Of a stretch of 64,000 nucleotides of DNA, positions 49,855 through 62,063 are shown piece after piece. The notes below the pieces were generated by a model that did not search any database, was not told the origin of the DNA, and was given only the letters and a program-made list of their open reading frames with translations. The translations under genes and the position numbers were made by a program. Source of the DNA: Saururus chinensis (Eukaryota; Streptophyta; Magnoliopsida; Piperales; Saururaceae); assembly GCA_035235625.1 (NCBI GenBank), contig CP141140.1, positions 124,001-188,000 of the forward strand, given 5' to 3'. Within the stretch, counting starts at the first letter, position 1, and each line of letters opens with the position of its first letter.

Positions 49855-52180
49855 GGGCTCGTGACCCATTAGGACTAAGTTTGATGCTTATTTGCCATTA
49901 AGTCCCGATAATTATAAATTGACTAATAAGTAACTGAGTTATATGTAACTTTTAAAAAATCTTAAAATATCCTTCTCTTTTTTCCAACCACCCAGAGACT
50001 GCACGCCATTTGCTCCTGACCAAAATGAAAGCTCTGGCGATTTGAAGCTTCGTTCCGACGATTTCATACTCCTGCGATCTATCACTTGCCATCTTCCTCA
50101 CTGATTTTTGCTGCTCCTAAGACCCCCACCGAGCTTTTCAACGGTGTCCACCTTCTCCTCCACCTCCTCTCCTTCTTCCTCCAACTAAGATGCCACTTCC
50201 ATTTTACCTGGTACTTTACCTTCTGAAACCCCTCCTTACTCATCTTTGACGAAGTGATTCATTTATTTAGTCGATTTGGGGCTATTCTTTCTTGTAGTTT
50301 GAATTTGTTGCAGTTTGATTCGTTTTCTTTCATGCAATTTGGGGTTCTCTTCCTTGCCTTTTGAATTTCCAGTAATGTGGGGTTTCACAATCTGCAATTT
50401 GGAATTTCTCTTCCTTACTGTTTGAATTTCTTGCAACTTTGTGGGTTTATCTTTCGTGGTGTTTAATTTTCCATAAATTTGCTTTTGTTCTGCAATTTTA
50501 GGTTTCTCAATAGTGCAGAATTTGTTTCATAAGTAGATTCCTTTTCCCCTGTAAAGAGTTTCTCTGATTTCTTCATTTTCATAAATATTTTAGGCATTAC
50601 GATACCTATTCATCTACAAAATTAGTGATGTTGGATACTAATTTTTTTTTCTACTGTTATTTTATTTTCCGGTTTCACATATAACTACAAGGACTTATAA
50701 TGTCTACTGGCCGATTTGAACTCCTTTTAATCATTATTACAACTATTTTGTTGATGTTGTTGTGCTTTTAATGTTGATTTTGCAGAAATGGTACTGCCAT
50801 GTTGAGTTGGATATGAGTTAGATGATGAGATCACGAGTATTATCTCTTGTATTTTCTCTTTATATAAGTTTAATATAAATTTATTGTTCCATATATATGT
50901 ATAGAGTATAAATTTAATATTCCATATATATGTACAGAGTATAAATTTATTGTTACATATATAAGGTCAGAGTATAAATTTACTATTCCATATATGTACA
51001 GAGCATAAATTTACTGTTCCATATATAAGGTTAGAATATAAATTTATTATTCCTTATATAAGGGAGTATAAATTTGTTCCATATATGTGTATAGAGTATA
51101 AATTTACTGTTTCATATATAAGGTTAGAGTATAAATTTATTATTCCATTTGTGTGTAAAGAGTATAAAATTTACTGTTCCATATATGCGTACATAGTATA
51201 AATTTATTATTCCATATATGTGTAGAGTATAAATTTACTGTTCTATATATAAGGTTAGATTATAAATTTATTATTCCATGTACGTGAACAGAGTTATAAA
51301 TTTATTTTTCTATATACGAAATTAAAGTTGTAATTGAAGTTATAATTTTGTTGTTCCATTTATGGGGTTAGAGTATAAATTTATTTTTCTATATACGAAA
51401 ATACAGTTCAATTTTGATGTTCCATATATGTGAACAGAGTATATATTTACTGTTCTGTTCTGCGGTGGATGTAAACAACAAAATATATATTTACTGTTTT
51501 GTTCTTTGGTGGATGTAAATAACAGAGTATATATTTACTATTCTATTCTATGGTGGATGCAGGAGCAACTTAGATGACTATCCAGAAGCATCTTGTGTGA
51601 ATCAAATAGGGGAATGATTCAAGTGCAGAATCCAACTTGGTGTGAAAAGTGATTTTGTGTTGTAAAATATATTTTGTAACACATGACTTCATGCTGAAAT
51701 TGTTATAACAACTATTTGCTAACACACATGGGGGTTATCAGCCCATCAGGAACCATTTTATTGGAAAGACTATTCAAAGCATTATCTTTTCTTTCATTTA
51801 CATTTTTTTTAGGAAATTTTTTTTGTTGCTAGATTTGCCCTTAGGTCACATCTTTAGTGTTGACTCTTCTCATTTGCCTATTTTACGTGTTAAACTCTGG
51901 CTTTATTGTACCGTGTGTTGGACTAGAGAGCAGGGCAAGTGTGAACAATGCCACTAATATGTGGGCCGTGTTGCCCATTTCATTTTATGTTGTATATGAA
52001 TCAAAGTTTTATAAAAGTCGGGCATAAGCATGATAAAAAGGGTATTTTCGGTTTATTAAAGGTTAATTAGTGGGATAAGGACTTTTTAAGAATAAATAAA
52101 AACAAAAAATTTAAATTGAGGATTTCATTTTCGAAGAGGACTTAATGGGAAATAATAGCTATCTTAAGGTTCTTGTGAGA
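49855..52180. mobile_element. Candidate long-TIR element enclosing a minisatellite
   Basis: GACCCATTAGGACTAAG with TTTGCCATTAAGTCCC (49862-49906) faces GGACTTAATGGGAAATAAT (52138-52156) in inverted orientation, with AT-rich similarity continuing inwards. The body holds a CT-rich leader-like stretch (50090-50220), repeated GTTTGAATTT/TTGCAATTTGG text (50290-50500) and the minisatellite below. No transposase and no firm target duplication. Confidence 0.4.
50868..51545. repeat. Minisatellite with ~45-bp units
   Basis: About 15 units of the kind GAGTATAAATTTACTGTTCC followed by ATATATAAGGTTA or ATATATGTGTACA, with unit lengths about 35-55 bp. TATAAATTTA recurs in nearly every unit. Confidence 0.88.
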
Positions 52181-52450
52181 ATTTTCAGTTAAATTTGCGT
52201 TTTTCATATTTGAATATTATGTGAGCTGTCGTGCAAAATGCAACCACTGCCACTTCCGGAAGAACCTCTTCCAATAATCATCTTCTTCTCTCTCACTTTT
52301 CTTTCACAATGAGCCTCTTTAAATCCCGTGACAAACTACTTAAACATAAACATCTATGTATATCCCGTGACAACCAAGAGAGAGAATGACATTAGCTCCT
52401 TGAAAGGTAAAGAACACTTAAGAGCATTGCAAATTGACGAGGGATAAGGG

Positions 52451-52800
52451 TTGTGTTACGACCCAAATTTTTAATACCTTTTTTAATAAAAAATATACAA
52501 TAATCATGATGAATTTTATTTTCTAAACAAAGGGCTAATGAATTCTAGATTCTAAAATACTAAATTTAGAATATGAAACCCCATAATATAATCATAATTC
52601 CTAAATTTGAACTGTTATATTTCAAAATATTTAGATGGCCAAGTTAGGCAAAATGACCAATTTGTTAACATTACATGCCCAATTTGTAAATATGGAGGAT
52701 GAAATTAATTATAAAATGTTGACTTTACCCTTCATGCTATAAATTCCCATCCTACCCATTCCTTCTCTCTTTCGGTGAGCTCCACTTCGCCCATCCCTAC
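52451..52800 (+). repeat. LTR-like dispersed repeat
   Basis: Starts TGTTACGACCCAAATTTTT, with TATAAATTCC near 52738 as a possible promoter. 52540-52650 matches 16725-16840 in this window. A second LTR and target duplications were not found. Confidence 0.35.
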
Positions 52801-52919
52801 TTTTTGCTGCCACCACCCTCCCTTCTCTCTAATAGCTCTATCGGTAGTTCCCACCCTGCTGTTCATCTACGACATGCATCTCCATCACTTCTGGCCAGAG
52901 CTCCCATGTACCTCCCTTC

Positions 52920-53404
52920 TAGGGGTGTAAATGGACGGACGTGGATGCATACAAGGCATGTTCGCAGTCGTCTGTTTTTGTGCGAACCATGTGTTTGTCC
53001 ATCTGCATTTGTCCATGATAGACATGGACGAAATGAAGGTAAAAATTTAACATGTACTACTTGGTTCTCAAATTAAGGGTGGTTAGTAAAAAATTATTTA
53101 AAAAATAAGTTATAATAATAGTAAGATAGTCTACTCTAATAAATAAATAAATAATAATATTATAGAAGAATGTGAGAGTATAATATGTATTTTTTACAAT
53201 TTTTTATGAAGATTAACTATATGACATAGGTTAGTAATTTAGTATAAAATAATAATAATAATAAAATATATAGTTGGCAGAAACAGACGACTATAGACAT
53301 GGCCAACCATTGTCCATGTCCGTCCATATTAGGGATGGACAAAAAACAATATTGTCCATTCTAGTGCAGACAGACACCGAACAAGGACGTTGTTTACATC
53401 CCTA
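52920..53404. mobile_element. hAT MITE, 485 bp
   Basis: Ends TAGGGGTGTAAAT and GTTTACATCCCTA are inverted, flanked by a perfect 8-bp duplication CTCCCTTC (52912-52919, 53405-53412). Internal GTCCATG/CATGGAC motifs occur in both orientations. Non-coding. Confidence 0.88.
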
Positions 53405-53859
53405 CTCCCTTCAGCCATTAGTTGCCCTCTTCCTCCCTTCTGTCGTCAATTGCCCTCTTCCTCCCTTTTGCCCTCAGCCCTTGTGAGTTATGCACTCTTC
53501 CTCCAATAGATATTACCTTGATTTTACCCCATTTCAAACAAATTAAAATGATTGAAGTTTTTCTTTTTGGAATCTTGTTAGGTCTAATTCCTATTACTTT
53601 GGCTAGATTATTTAACTGCATATTTAATATATAGATGTTGTGATCAGTTGGACCTTCCGCCCTCATCTCCCGTGACTCAGCCTCATGGTTGTCTATCAGT
53701 TCGGTTGCCCGCCCCTTAGCTTCGATGGATAAATTGGCATCTAGCCCTCAGTGTGGTAGCTAACTTAGGATTTGCCCTTCACTTTTTGTAGCTAACTTGG
53801 GCTCCGCCCTTTACTTCTGGTGGCTAAGCAATGCAAGTAACTTCTAAAACATGAACAAT

Positions 53860-54170
53860 CTTTTGATGGAGTATGTTACGATGGCCGTTGCAATGCATTG
53901 TGATGGACATTGCGATGGGCATTGTGATGGTTATCGGAATGAACTGGAGTAAAATATGAAGTGTATTGAAATTGGATGAAATGAGGCATCAAAATTGTGA
54001 TGGCCGTTGTGATGGACATTGAAATGTACTAGACTATAAAAAGGAAGCGCATCGAAATTGGGATGGAAGGAGGCATTGAAATTGCAACGAGGCATTGAAA
54101 TTGCTATGGTCGTTGAGATGGCCTTTGGAGTGTAGTGGAATACAATAGGTAGGGCGTATGATGACAATAT
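53860..54170. repeat. GATGG-type simple repeats
   Basis: Irregular repeats of GTGATGGACATTG and TGGCCGTTGTGATGG before the Mutator transposase remnant; probably part of that transposon's 5' region. Confidence 0.6.
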
Positions 54171-54189
54171 GCCTTCTTCCTCCCTTATG

Positions 54190-56334
54190 CCCTTAGATAA
54201 AAAATAATTATATTTGTAGCCCATATAAAAATGTCATAGCTAGAAAAATATGCGATGATGACAAGATAATTTTTTAATTCCAGTAACCATCCTCTAAGCA
54301 TAGAGTATTGGCATGCTTGGGTGGTGTGATTGAATCTAATGCCAATGGGAAAGCAAAAGTTATTGGAGAGATCAATAATTTGCATTATGTCTAGTCGGGT
54401 GATACTCATACCTCCTTTGTACAACGGGTGGCTGCATCTTTCAATCTTGTTCCTGTGAATGTGTCTTTGACATATATACCCTGATGTTGATGATGTGATA
54501 ACTGTTGAAAATGACACTAGGTATATAGAGATGGTAGATGTGTTAAATCGGCTTGGTAGTCATTGTAAGATGTTGATAAGTGAGGATGTGGGGCATCGAA
54601 CAATGCAAACGCAAGATAGTGTGTCCAAGAATGACATTTTGACAAATGAAACTTTGAAGATTGAAAGTAGCCAAGCAACTGCATTGCGGTCTAGTATATG
54701 GGATAACAACTTCATAGGCATTGGGCAGCAGTTCAAGGATTAGTTTGAAGTTAGGAAGGCATTGAAACAGTTTGCAATTGCTCAGAATTTTACCTACAAA
54801 TATGTGAGGAATGAAAGGCATAGGGTTATAGTTGTATGTAAAGATGGAAAGTTCATGTACTATTGGAGGTGAAGACATGTCATTATTTTGAGGTGCAGTA
54901 TGTTGCACAACATTCATGTGCCAGGGAGACAAGAAAAAAGTATCATCCTCACGCATTGGAGAGTATCTTGTCGGAGCTCATGATTGATAGATTGTGCATG
55001 ACTCTGAATATCAAGCAACTGAAGTATTGATGGACATGCAATGAGAATATGAAATATCCATCACGTATCAAAAAGCACGACGTGTTAAAGAGGCGGCATG
55101 ATGCATGATATATAGTAATTACAAGGACTCTTACAATGATATTCCGTAGTATTGCAATAAACTAAGGATGACAAACCCTGAAATCCATGCAAACTATCAT
55201 GTGAATCTTTCTAATAGGAGGTTTATGAATTGATTTATTTCATTAAGTTCATCCATTGTTGGCTTTACTTACCGTAGACCCTTACTGTTCTTGGATGGCA
55301 CACATCTTTATGGACAGGCAAACAAAACCCTTCTAGCTACTTGTGCTGTTGATGGTATGATCTCCGTTTGTGTACGCTATTGTAGGCATAGAAAATGAGG
55401 CTAATTGATAATTTTTTCTTATTCAAATACGGGACATTGTAAGGAAGAGAGGCGGATCACTTTTTTCTTTGACAAGGATAAGGGGTTGATTAGTACTATA
55501 ACCACGATATTCCCAAGTGCTTTTCATGGCTACTACGTTTGTCACTTGGAGCACAAACTTTGGGATAGGGGATTGGGGGCCATAAAGGAAGCAAAGAAAA
55601 AGTGGCAAAGATGATCCACCATGTTGCAAGTGCTTCTTATATGCATGAGTATGGAAATGTACTGTTGGAGCTCCGACAAGCATATGAAGTGGCATACATT
55701 TGGGTACAAGAAAATGAGCCAGAATGATAGGGTGATGCACTATTCATTGACCAATGGTATGACCATCTTTTGAACAACATAGTGGAAAGCTTCAATAGTT
55801 GGGTGAGGACATAGTAGGAATTGCTGATGTTGGGCTGCTTAATAGGATTTGCATTAGAATAATGACAAAAGGCATGCAGCCAGGTATGTTCATGAGAACG
55901 GGGATACATACCTTATTCTAGGAATTAATCAAAATTTGAATGATAGCGTCAACACATCTCGTGTACTTTCCATCTTGATTGCTTATGAGAATGTGTCAAA
56001 GGTGGTAGAAGTCGAAGGACTTTCAACAGTCAACCTTAATGACCTCATTTGCACATGAAGGAAGTGGCAACTCTTGGGGCTACCATGTAGGTATGCTTGT
56101 GTTGCTATATTTGCGATGGAGGATGCAATAGCTAACTATTGTAGGGGAGATTATTGGACTATTGAATACTATTACAACACTTATGGAGAAAGTGTTTTTC
56201 TAGTACGCCATGATGACAAGCCAGTGAGGTCTATCACTCCTGAAGGTGATCATGTCATTCTTCCTCCTACATCAAAAAGGCCACAGGGTAGACCGAATAA
56301 AAAGCGGATTGAATATCGAAGGCACCTGATGTAA
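54190..56334 (+). pseudogene. Mutator-like (MULE) transposase, decayed
   Basis: Order of parts on the + strand: a PB1-like stretch (about 54410-54570, SFVQRVAASFNLVPVNVSLT), the MuDR N-terminal domain (54720-54960, GIGQQFKD then FEVRKALKQFAIAQNF), the catalytic core with LFLDGTHLYGQANK (first Asp, 55290), FFFDKDKGLI (second Asp, 55460) and VESFNSW (Glu, 55785), then the SWIM zinc finger (56050-56100) and an AT-hook-like GRPNKKR. Breaks: a stop after FKD at 54740, a stop at 54869, several frame changes through the core, and in the SWIM motif the second Cys codon is a stop and the final His is Tyr. Not functional. Terminal inverted repeats were not identified. Confidence 0.88.
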
Positions 56335-57765
56335 GATCTCTAATTTATTTCCTTTTTAATTATGTAAATTTATTTATTTTTCAGTTTGATTTGATTTTCT
56401 TGGGGTGATGAGTTAGGTTATTCTAGATAGCATAGCGGATTACAAGATTGATCCTAATTTTAACACTTTAGCAAGTAAGCAATTAAGAGTTCTAGCTTCT
56501 ATGAACAAGAATTTTTCTAAAGCAATGAAATTAATAAACCTTATTTTCTATGCACTCATAATCATGTTCATCATAAATCAAATCATCAACAAGCAAAGCA
56601 CATAAGCGCACACATGATTTTTACGTGGAAAACTCCAACTAAGGTAAAAAACTATGGCAACCTCTCAACGGCTAAATCAATGCACTCGTAAGCATGGCCT
56701 TACATTGACACAAGTAAACCACCAACCTTTTGTGAAGACTCTAACCGAAACTCCTTTTGTTTAGATCTCCCCAAACTCATTTTGTTGTTAGCCTTTAAGT
56801 CTTCTCCTCCAAGTCTTGAAGCTTTTCTCCTCCTTGTTTGTCTTCATCTTCTTCTAGTCTATTCAAACAAGCTCCTCTTGTTTATGACCTTAGTCTTGAG
56901 TCTTCAATCCTCCATTGAACTTAGATGACTCTCCTTTAAGGTTTATGCGTGTGAAAAACTCTTTTTCTAGTTGTGACTCACTCAAGGAATCACCATTAAC
57001 ATGAACTTTGAAGCACAATAATGATTTCTTGTGGAAAACTATGGAAAAATAATTTCTCCTCTTTTCTCTTTCAATTTCTACGTTTTACTCTCTTCATTTC
57101 GTGTTTACCTAGCCCTTATATAGTCCATTAAGTCAGTTTATGTGTTTGACTTCAATTAAGAATGAATTCTCTTTCAGAATAGGTTAATCTAGGTAAGTAG
57201 GGTTGGACAAAACCATTGAGGATAATAAATAAATTCAAACTAATTGATTGTAATTTTTATTATTACTCTATGTAATGATAATTTTATGTTAGCCTATCAG
57301 GTATTTATGTAGATAATTTTTTACATTATGCTTAATAGTTAATTATATGCACGTGAGTGTCAATTTATTTTGTGATTAATAGTTGGAAGTGTGGCTATGA
57401 GACATATGACCAACAAACAACTTGTGATTTCTATGTAGCTTCACTGGATATTATTATATAATATATGATTTGATGTTTGGTAATTGTGGAAAACTGGTAA
57501 AATGACTCTTTACTAAAAAAAATTAAGTTTGGAATTTTTTTTCCAAAATTTCATCTTCATTTGGTTGTTTGAAAATGACAGAAGAAAAGTAAGTGGTTGA
57601 GTTGTGACTTATGAGAGAAAATTACACTCAAATGAGTGCACAGCCTAATATTGATAAGGTTTTAAACTATTTAAGCATTTGTAACCATGGCCGAGCAAAG
57701 TGACAAAGTAGCATTAGTGGGGCCACATTAGCACTTCCATATTTAGTATATGAGGTTAAGGAACA
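56335..57765. other. Spacer, possible LTR-element leader text
   Basis: No gene recognised. ACGTGGAAAACTCCAACTAA (56620-56640) with the following gene-poor Ser/Leu-rich stretch resembles the flanks of some plant LTR elements, but no ends were found. Confidence 0.3.
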
Positions 57766-59572
57766 TGTAATGTCCGATTTTTCATCACATTTTCATAAAA
57801 ATTCATAGAAATTTTTTGCAACATAACAGATGTAAATCGGGAAAATTAATTAATATGAACATGTGAAAGCAGTTTTATAATTTAAAACATCACACATTAA
57901 TTTTTACCATGTTAATTTTTCTTTCACTCAAACATTGTACGGCCAAACCAAACATCCTTAGGCGCTACTTGAAAACAAACGTACAAAATAAATTGCTATG
58001 ATCATAGACTTTAAAAAATATAAATCTCTTCAAGGCACCCCTGAGTGCAAGTCCCCTAACAGTCCATAGTATAATCTAAATTACAAGTCGAGAAAGCATA
58101 AACACCTTAATTCTCATCTCACCTAATACATCAAATCATGACACAAAATAATACAAACAGTGAGTCAAGGATATACCTAAGTTAAAGGGAATCAATCCAC
58201 TCAATGGAACAAGCGTCCACTTCATGAGCTCTCAGTCACAAACTTTCAAAAGCCTCCAAACCATCGGGGCAAAAAAAACTGTAAATGAGTATTTTCATTC
58301 TCAATAGAAAAATACCCAGTAGGGGAGTTCTAAACAGTGAACTCTATAGGTCCTTACATAGATGCATTCATGTAACTCAAACATGAAGCAAACAAGCATA
58401 TAATAATCATGCATATATGTATACAATCATGCCAAATACATCCCATCAAATCAATCTTGCGCTTACACTCTTAATCAAACTCTTACCAACTTACTCTACA
58501 ATCGTATGGTTACGTATACAACTTACACATACTTGTATGACCTTACTTATACAATCTTAGTTGTATGACCTTACTTGTACAATCTTAGTCATACAACCTT
58601 ACTTGTATAATTTTACTTGTACGACCTTACTCATACAGTCTTACTCGTAGGACCTTACTTGTACAGTCTTACTCGTACAATCTTACTGTTACAATCTTTC
58701 TTAGAACTTACACATACTTAGAAACAGATAAACTCATATGGTCGTACACATAGTATCCACCATTGAAGCTCATTACAATTAATATGCTCCAATGTCAAAA
58801 TGGAAAGGAATGTCACTGGTGCATCACCTTAAGCTCCAAGGAGTGATTAGATGTCATAGACTTTTCCGAATGCAAGGCACACCAATGCTCATGGGGTACA
58901 AAATCAAACAAGTAAGAGCAGATCCATGATACTACTTACCTGAGCGCACAAACAAAAATGACCACACTTTAGGGGTCTTATAGTGCCACCTCATGATAGA
59001 ATCATACAGTGTCTCTCTTGGGCCAGAATCGTACAGTGCCACTCTTGGGTGGGAATCATATAGTGCCCTCAATAGAGCATCAAACGTGTGGGTTTAATAC
59101 AACAAACAGACCAAATCGAAAACATACATCGCTCTCAATAAAGCATTAGACGTCTGGGCTTAAATACAACATAAAGACAACATCCCGTGGGACAAATATT
59201 GTTAAATTTTAATTATTTACTCTCAAGTGCACAAATCTATAGTAGTTAAGTGGCTAAATCAAGTGTCGATCCCATAGAGACTTGAAATCGGAAAACCAAA
59301 TTTAATCTAACTAAAGTAAACCTTAATCTAGTTAACAAATATAAAGAGAATGACTTAACTAAAGTAACTAACAAAAGCAAATAAGAATTTAAATGCAATT
59401 AAACTATCAAAATTAAAATTCTTAAGCTCTAATTTAAGAATAAGAAAGCAATGCAAAATAAATAAAATATCAAATAAACAAAACACTAAGGCATAGGAAT
59501 CCACATTCATCAAATCATAGAACTCATAAGTATGATCATTAATCATTTTTTCACATCATCTTATAATAATCT
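57766..59572. repeat. Repeat-rich spacer with short tandem arrays
   Basis: 58505-58700 is a chain of about 14-15 bp units (CTTACTTGTACAATC, CTTACTCGTACAGTC). 58975-59090 repeats ATCATACAGTG and GCCACTCTTGGG at 30-40 bp spacing. 57768 begins TGTAATGTCCGAT, like an LTR edge. An unclassified LTR is possible; no gene is seen. Confidence 0.45.
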
Positions 59573-59792
59573 TGTAACACCCCGCTTTTCTAATCACGTT
59601 TAGCCTACAGGGTTAGAGGTAATTAGATAACCTTTCATTAAGTCTTAGAGAGTTTTAAAGGTTGAAACCTTCGTATATGAGTTGAGCTCAAAATAACGAG
59701 CATAACAATTCAAAGAACGTGTAAAATGGAGGTCAAGATCGAAAGTTATGACCTCGAGAAGCGTGTAAATTAGGCAAAATCCACTTGGAAAG
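59573..59792 (+). mobile_element. Outer LTR, first part (interrupted by an insertion)
   Basis: TGTAACACCCCGCTTTTC matches the inverse of the right edge of the solo LTR at 12814-14690 and stays collinear for 220 bp until GAAAG at 59788-59792. The match resumes at 62064. Fossil; runs beyond the window. Confidence 0.8.
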
Positions 59793-60150
59793 TGTAACGA
59801 CCTGTTTTTCAGTTACGCTTAACCCGAGTGGGTTAAGGGTAATTCGGTAATTTTGTGATTAAGTGTTGGGGGTTTCAAGGGATGGTAGATGGGTAGAGCT
59901 CATAGTAACGAGCGTCGCGAATCGAAGAACGCGTAAAATGGGGGTCGGGAGCGAAAGCCAGGGCCCCGGGAAGCTTGCCATATGGGCAGGACCTACACAA
60001 AAGTGCAGGATAACCTACCCATGTGTGGTCTTGTTTCGAAGGGCTCGTCGACACGAGTCCATCGGTATCAAGAGCGTGCGATTCTAACGTCTAGGTTGGA
60101 GTTATCGCGTTTTGAGTTCAGGATATTATTTGAATAAAATAATATCTTTC

Positions 60151-60285
60151 TGGATAAGATCGACGACGCAGTGGATAGGATTGCTGACAAAGTGGATAGG
60201 ATTACTTGTGCAAGCGGATAGGATTGCTGACGAAGCGGATAGGATTGATGACGTAAGCGGATAGGGTTGTTGACGAAGTGGATCA
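60151..60285 (+). promoter_or_regulatory. Tandem GGATAGGAT units upstream of the LTR TATA box
   Basis: Six GTGGATAGG or GCGGATAGG units (complement CCTATCCAC) spaced 22-27 bp end about 40 bp before TATAAAT at 60324. The same array and spacing occurs in the LTRs at 31845 and 37301. Confidence 0.7.
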
Positions 60286-60323
60286 GCTCGACACATGTCA
60301 GCCTCACATCTCTCCATGTTTTC

Positions 60324-60330
60324 TATAAAT
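60324..60330 (+). promoter_or_regulatory. LTR TATA box
   Basis: CTATAAATAGC, identical to the inverse of the site in the 31845-39136 element and in the same position relative to the tandem units. Confidence 0.75.
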
Positions 60331-60954
60331 AGCACCTGCGACATCTAGAAGGGAGGAAGAGAATTCTCTCCCACGTTTTCATATTTCTCTCCCACGTTTA
60401 GAAAGTTCTGTTCTTCGTTTCTCACTCATTTTAAGTCCGATTTGAGTGGTTCTTGAGGCGTTCCTAGCTAATTCGAGGGTGATCTATGCAATGGCATAGT
60501 CCATTCCTCGAGTTGGCGCTCCTATAAGGGAGGAACGACATGGGGCAAGAGGAGGTTTTGTCCACCACGCTCCTGCCCCAAGAGCGAGAGAGAGAGATGG
60601 CCCGGTGAGAGGGGAGGCTCCGTCCTCCATTACCGGGCCAGATCAAGAGAAGTGGCCCGATGTAGGGGAGGCTCCGTTCCCCACCGAAGGGCCACGATGT
60701 GTGAGAAACACCCGAGTAGGAGAGGTTCTGTCCGTCGCCCACGGGCGCAAAAAATGAGAAGTCTCCGGGAAAGGGGAGGGTTGGTCGGGTCATCTTCAGT
60801 GCAAGGCGATGAATGTGTGGAGGCTAGAGGAGGCTCTGTCCACTGTCTCCGGATCTGAAGGGGAGGATGCCCAGAAACGAGCTTCCCGATTACCGCTACC
60901 TCGTGAGACATCAGGGGAGTAAGAGTTTCTGACCTCCTATTATAATTATTGAAT

Positions 60955-61440
60955 GCATGTGCTAGATGGGGTATTCGATATGCCATGATGTGTCTCACTC
61001 TGGGTTAGAGAGAGACAGGTTGTGCGTGTGTTATATTATGATATGTGTTACTTATATGCCATGATGTGTGCCGTCTCGCTCTGGGTTAGAGAGAGACGGG
61101 TCGTGCGCGTGTTTATATTATGATATGTGTTGCTTATATGCCATGATGTGTGCCGTCTCGCTCTGGGTTAGAGAGAGACGGGTCGTGCGCGTGTTTATAT
61201 TATGATATGTGTTGCTTATATGCCATGATGTGTGCCGTCTCGCTCTGGGTTAGAGAGAGACGGGCTGTGCGTGTGTTTATATGATGGTATGTTATGCTTA
61301 TGCTTATATGCCATGATGTGTGCTGTCTCGCTCTGGGTTAGAGAGAGATGGGTTGTGTGTGTGTTTATATTATGATATGCATTGCTTATATGCTATGATG
61401 TGTGCCGTCTCGCTCTGGGTTAGAGAGAGACGTGTTGTGT
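60955..61440 (+). repeat. 82-bp tandem repeats, each carrying one hairpin
   Basis: Six units with hairpins starting near 60992, 61071, 61153, 61235, 61323 and 61405; the spacing is 82 bp except for one of 88. Each has CCGTCTCGCTCT, a GGGTT loop and AGAGAGAGACGG. Between hairpins lies TTATATGCCATGATGTGTG text. Confidence 0.9.
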
Positions 61441-62063
61441 GTGTGTTCGGTCTCAGCTCAGTGATAGAGCAAGACCTATGATTGTGTTCCGTCTCACTCT
61501 ATGTTGGAGCAAGACGTGTGATGCGTGTCGTCTCGGCTATGTGATATAGCGAGACATGTGGTGTGTGTTCGTTCTCGGCTCAGTGATGGAGCAAGACGTG
61601 TGAATGTGATGGTCTTGCTCTAGGATAGAGTGAGGAATGTTGTGGTGGTCATGTGGTGCTCGTCTCTATAATAGAGCGAGATATGTGTTGTCGGTGTTTT
61701 ACGGGTTTTTGTATAACCCCGATTAAATATTCGGGTATACGTATGTGTTTTCGTATGGTTTGATGTATGTAGTAGCCAGTAGGCAGAACTACGTCCGGAT
61801 CCTATCGTATCGGAGTAACATCGTGGATGTTGTCTGATATGTACGTAGGCAACCAACGACAATGCAACGTTGGCCCGGTCCGAAATAGTTATATAATTAG
61901 GCCAGTTCTTGCCTATGTGCAACGGAGCGCTAAAGTTCCGTAGCACGTAGAGGAACGAGAAGACTCTCGCACTCAGAGTGTGCTGCTCTTGGTTCTGGGT
62001 CTGGTTTTCATCGTGTTCGGACCCCCGGCCCGGGTCGGTCTTCGGGTCAGGGCGCACAGAAAG

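Larger units (their letters stand above)
59793..62058 (+). mobile_element. Solo LTR inserted into another LTR
   Basis: Starts TGTAACGACCTG, ends GGCGCACA, and is flanked by GAAAG on both sides (59788-59792, 62059-62063), a perfect 5-bp duplication. It is 2266 bp. In sense order: shared module (59975-60095), tandem TATCC-type units (60151-60285), TATA box (60324-60330), leader-like repeats (60430-60850), a six-unit hairpin array (60955-61440) plus degenerate hairpins to 61690, and the conserved block (61780-61830). No internal region, so one recombined LTR remains. Confidence 0.88.

Noticed and set aside
60955-61440. CRISPR-like array of regular repeats
   Set aside because: The spacers are as similar as the repeats, the period is a plain 82-bp tandem unit, and the host is a plant; it is an LTR-internal tandem repeat.
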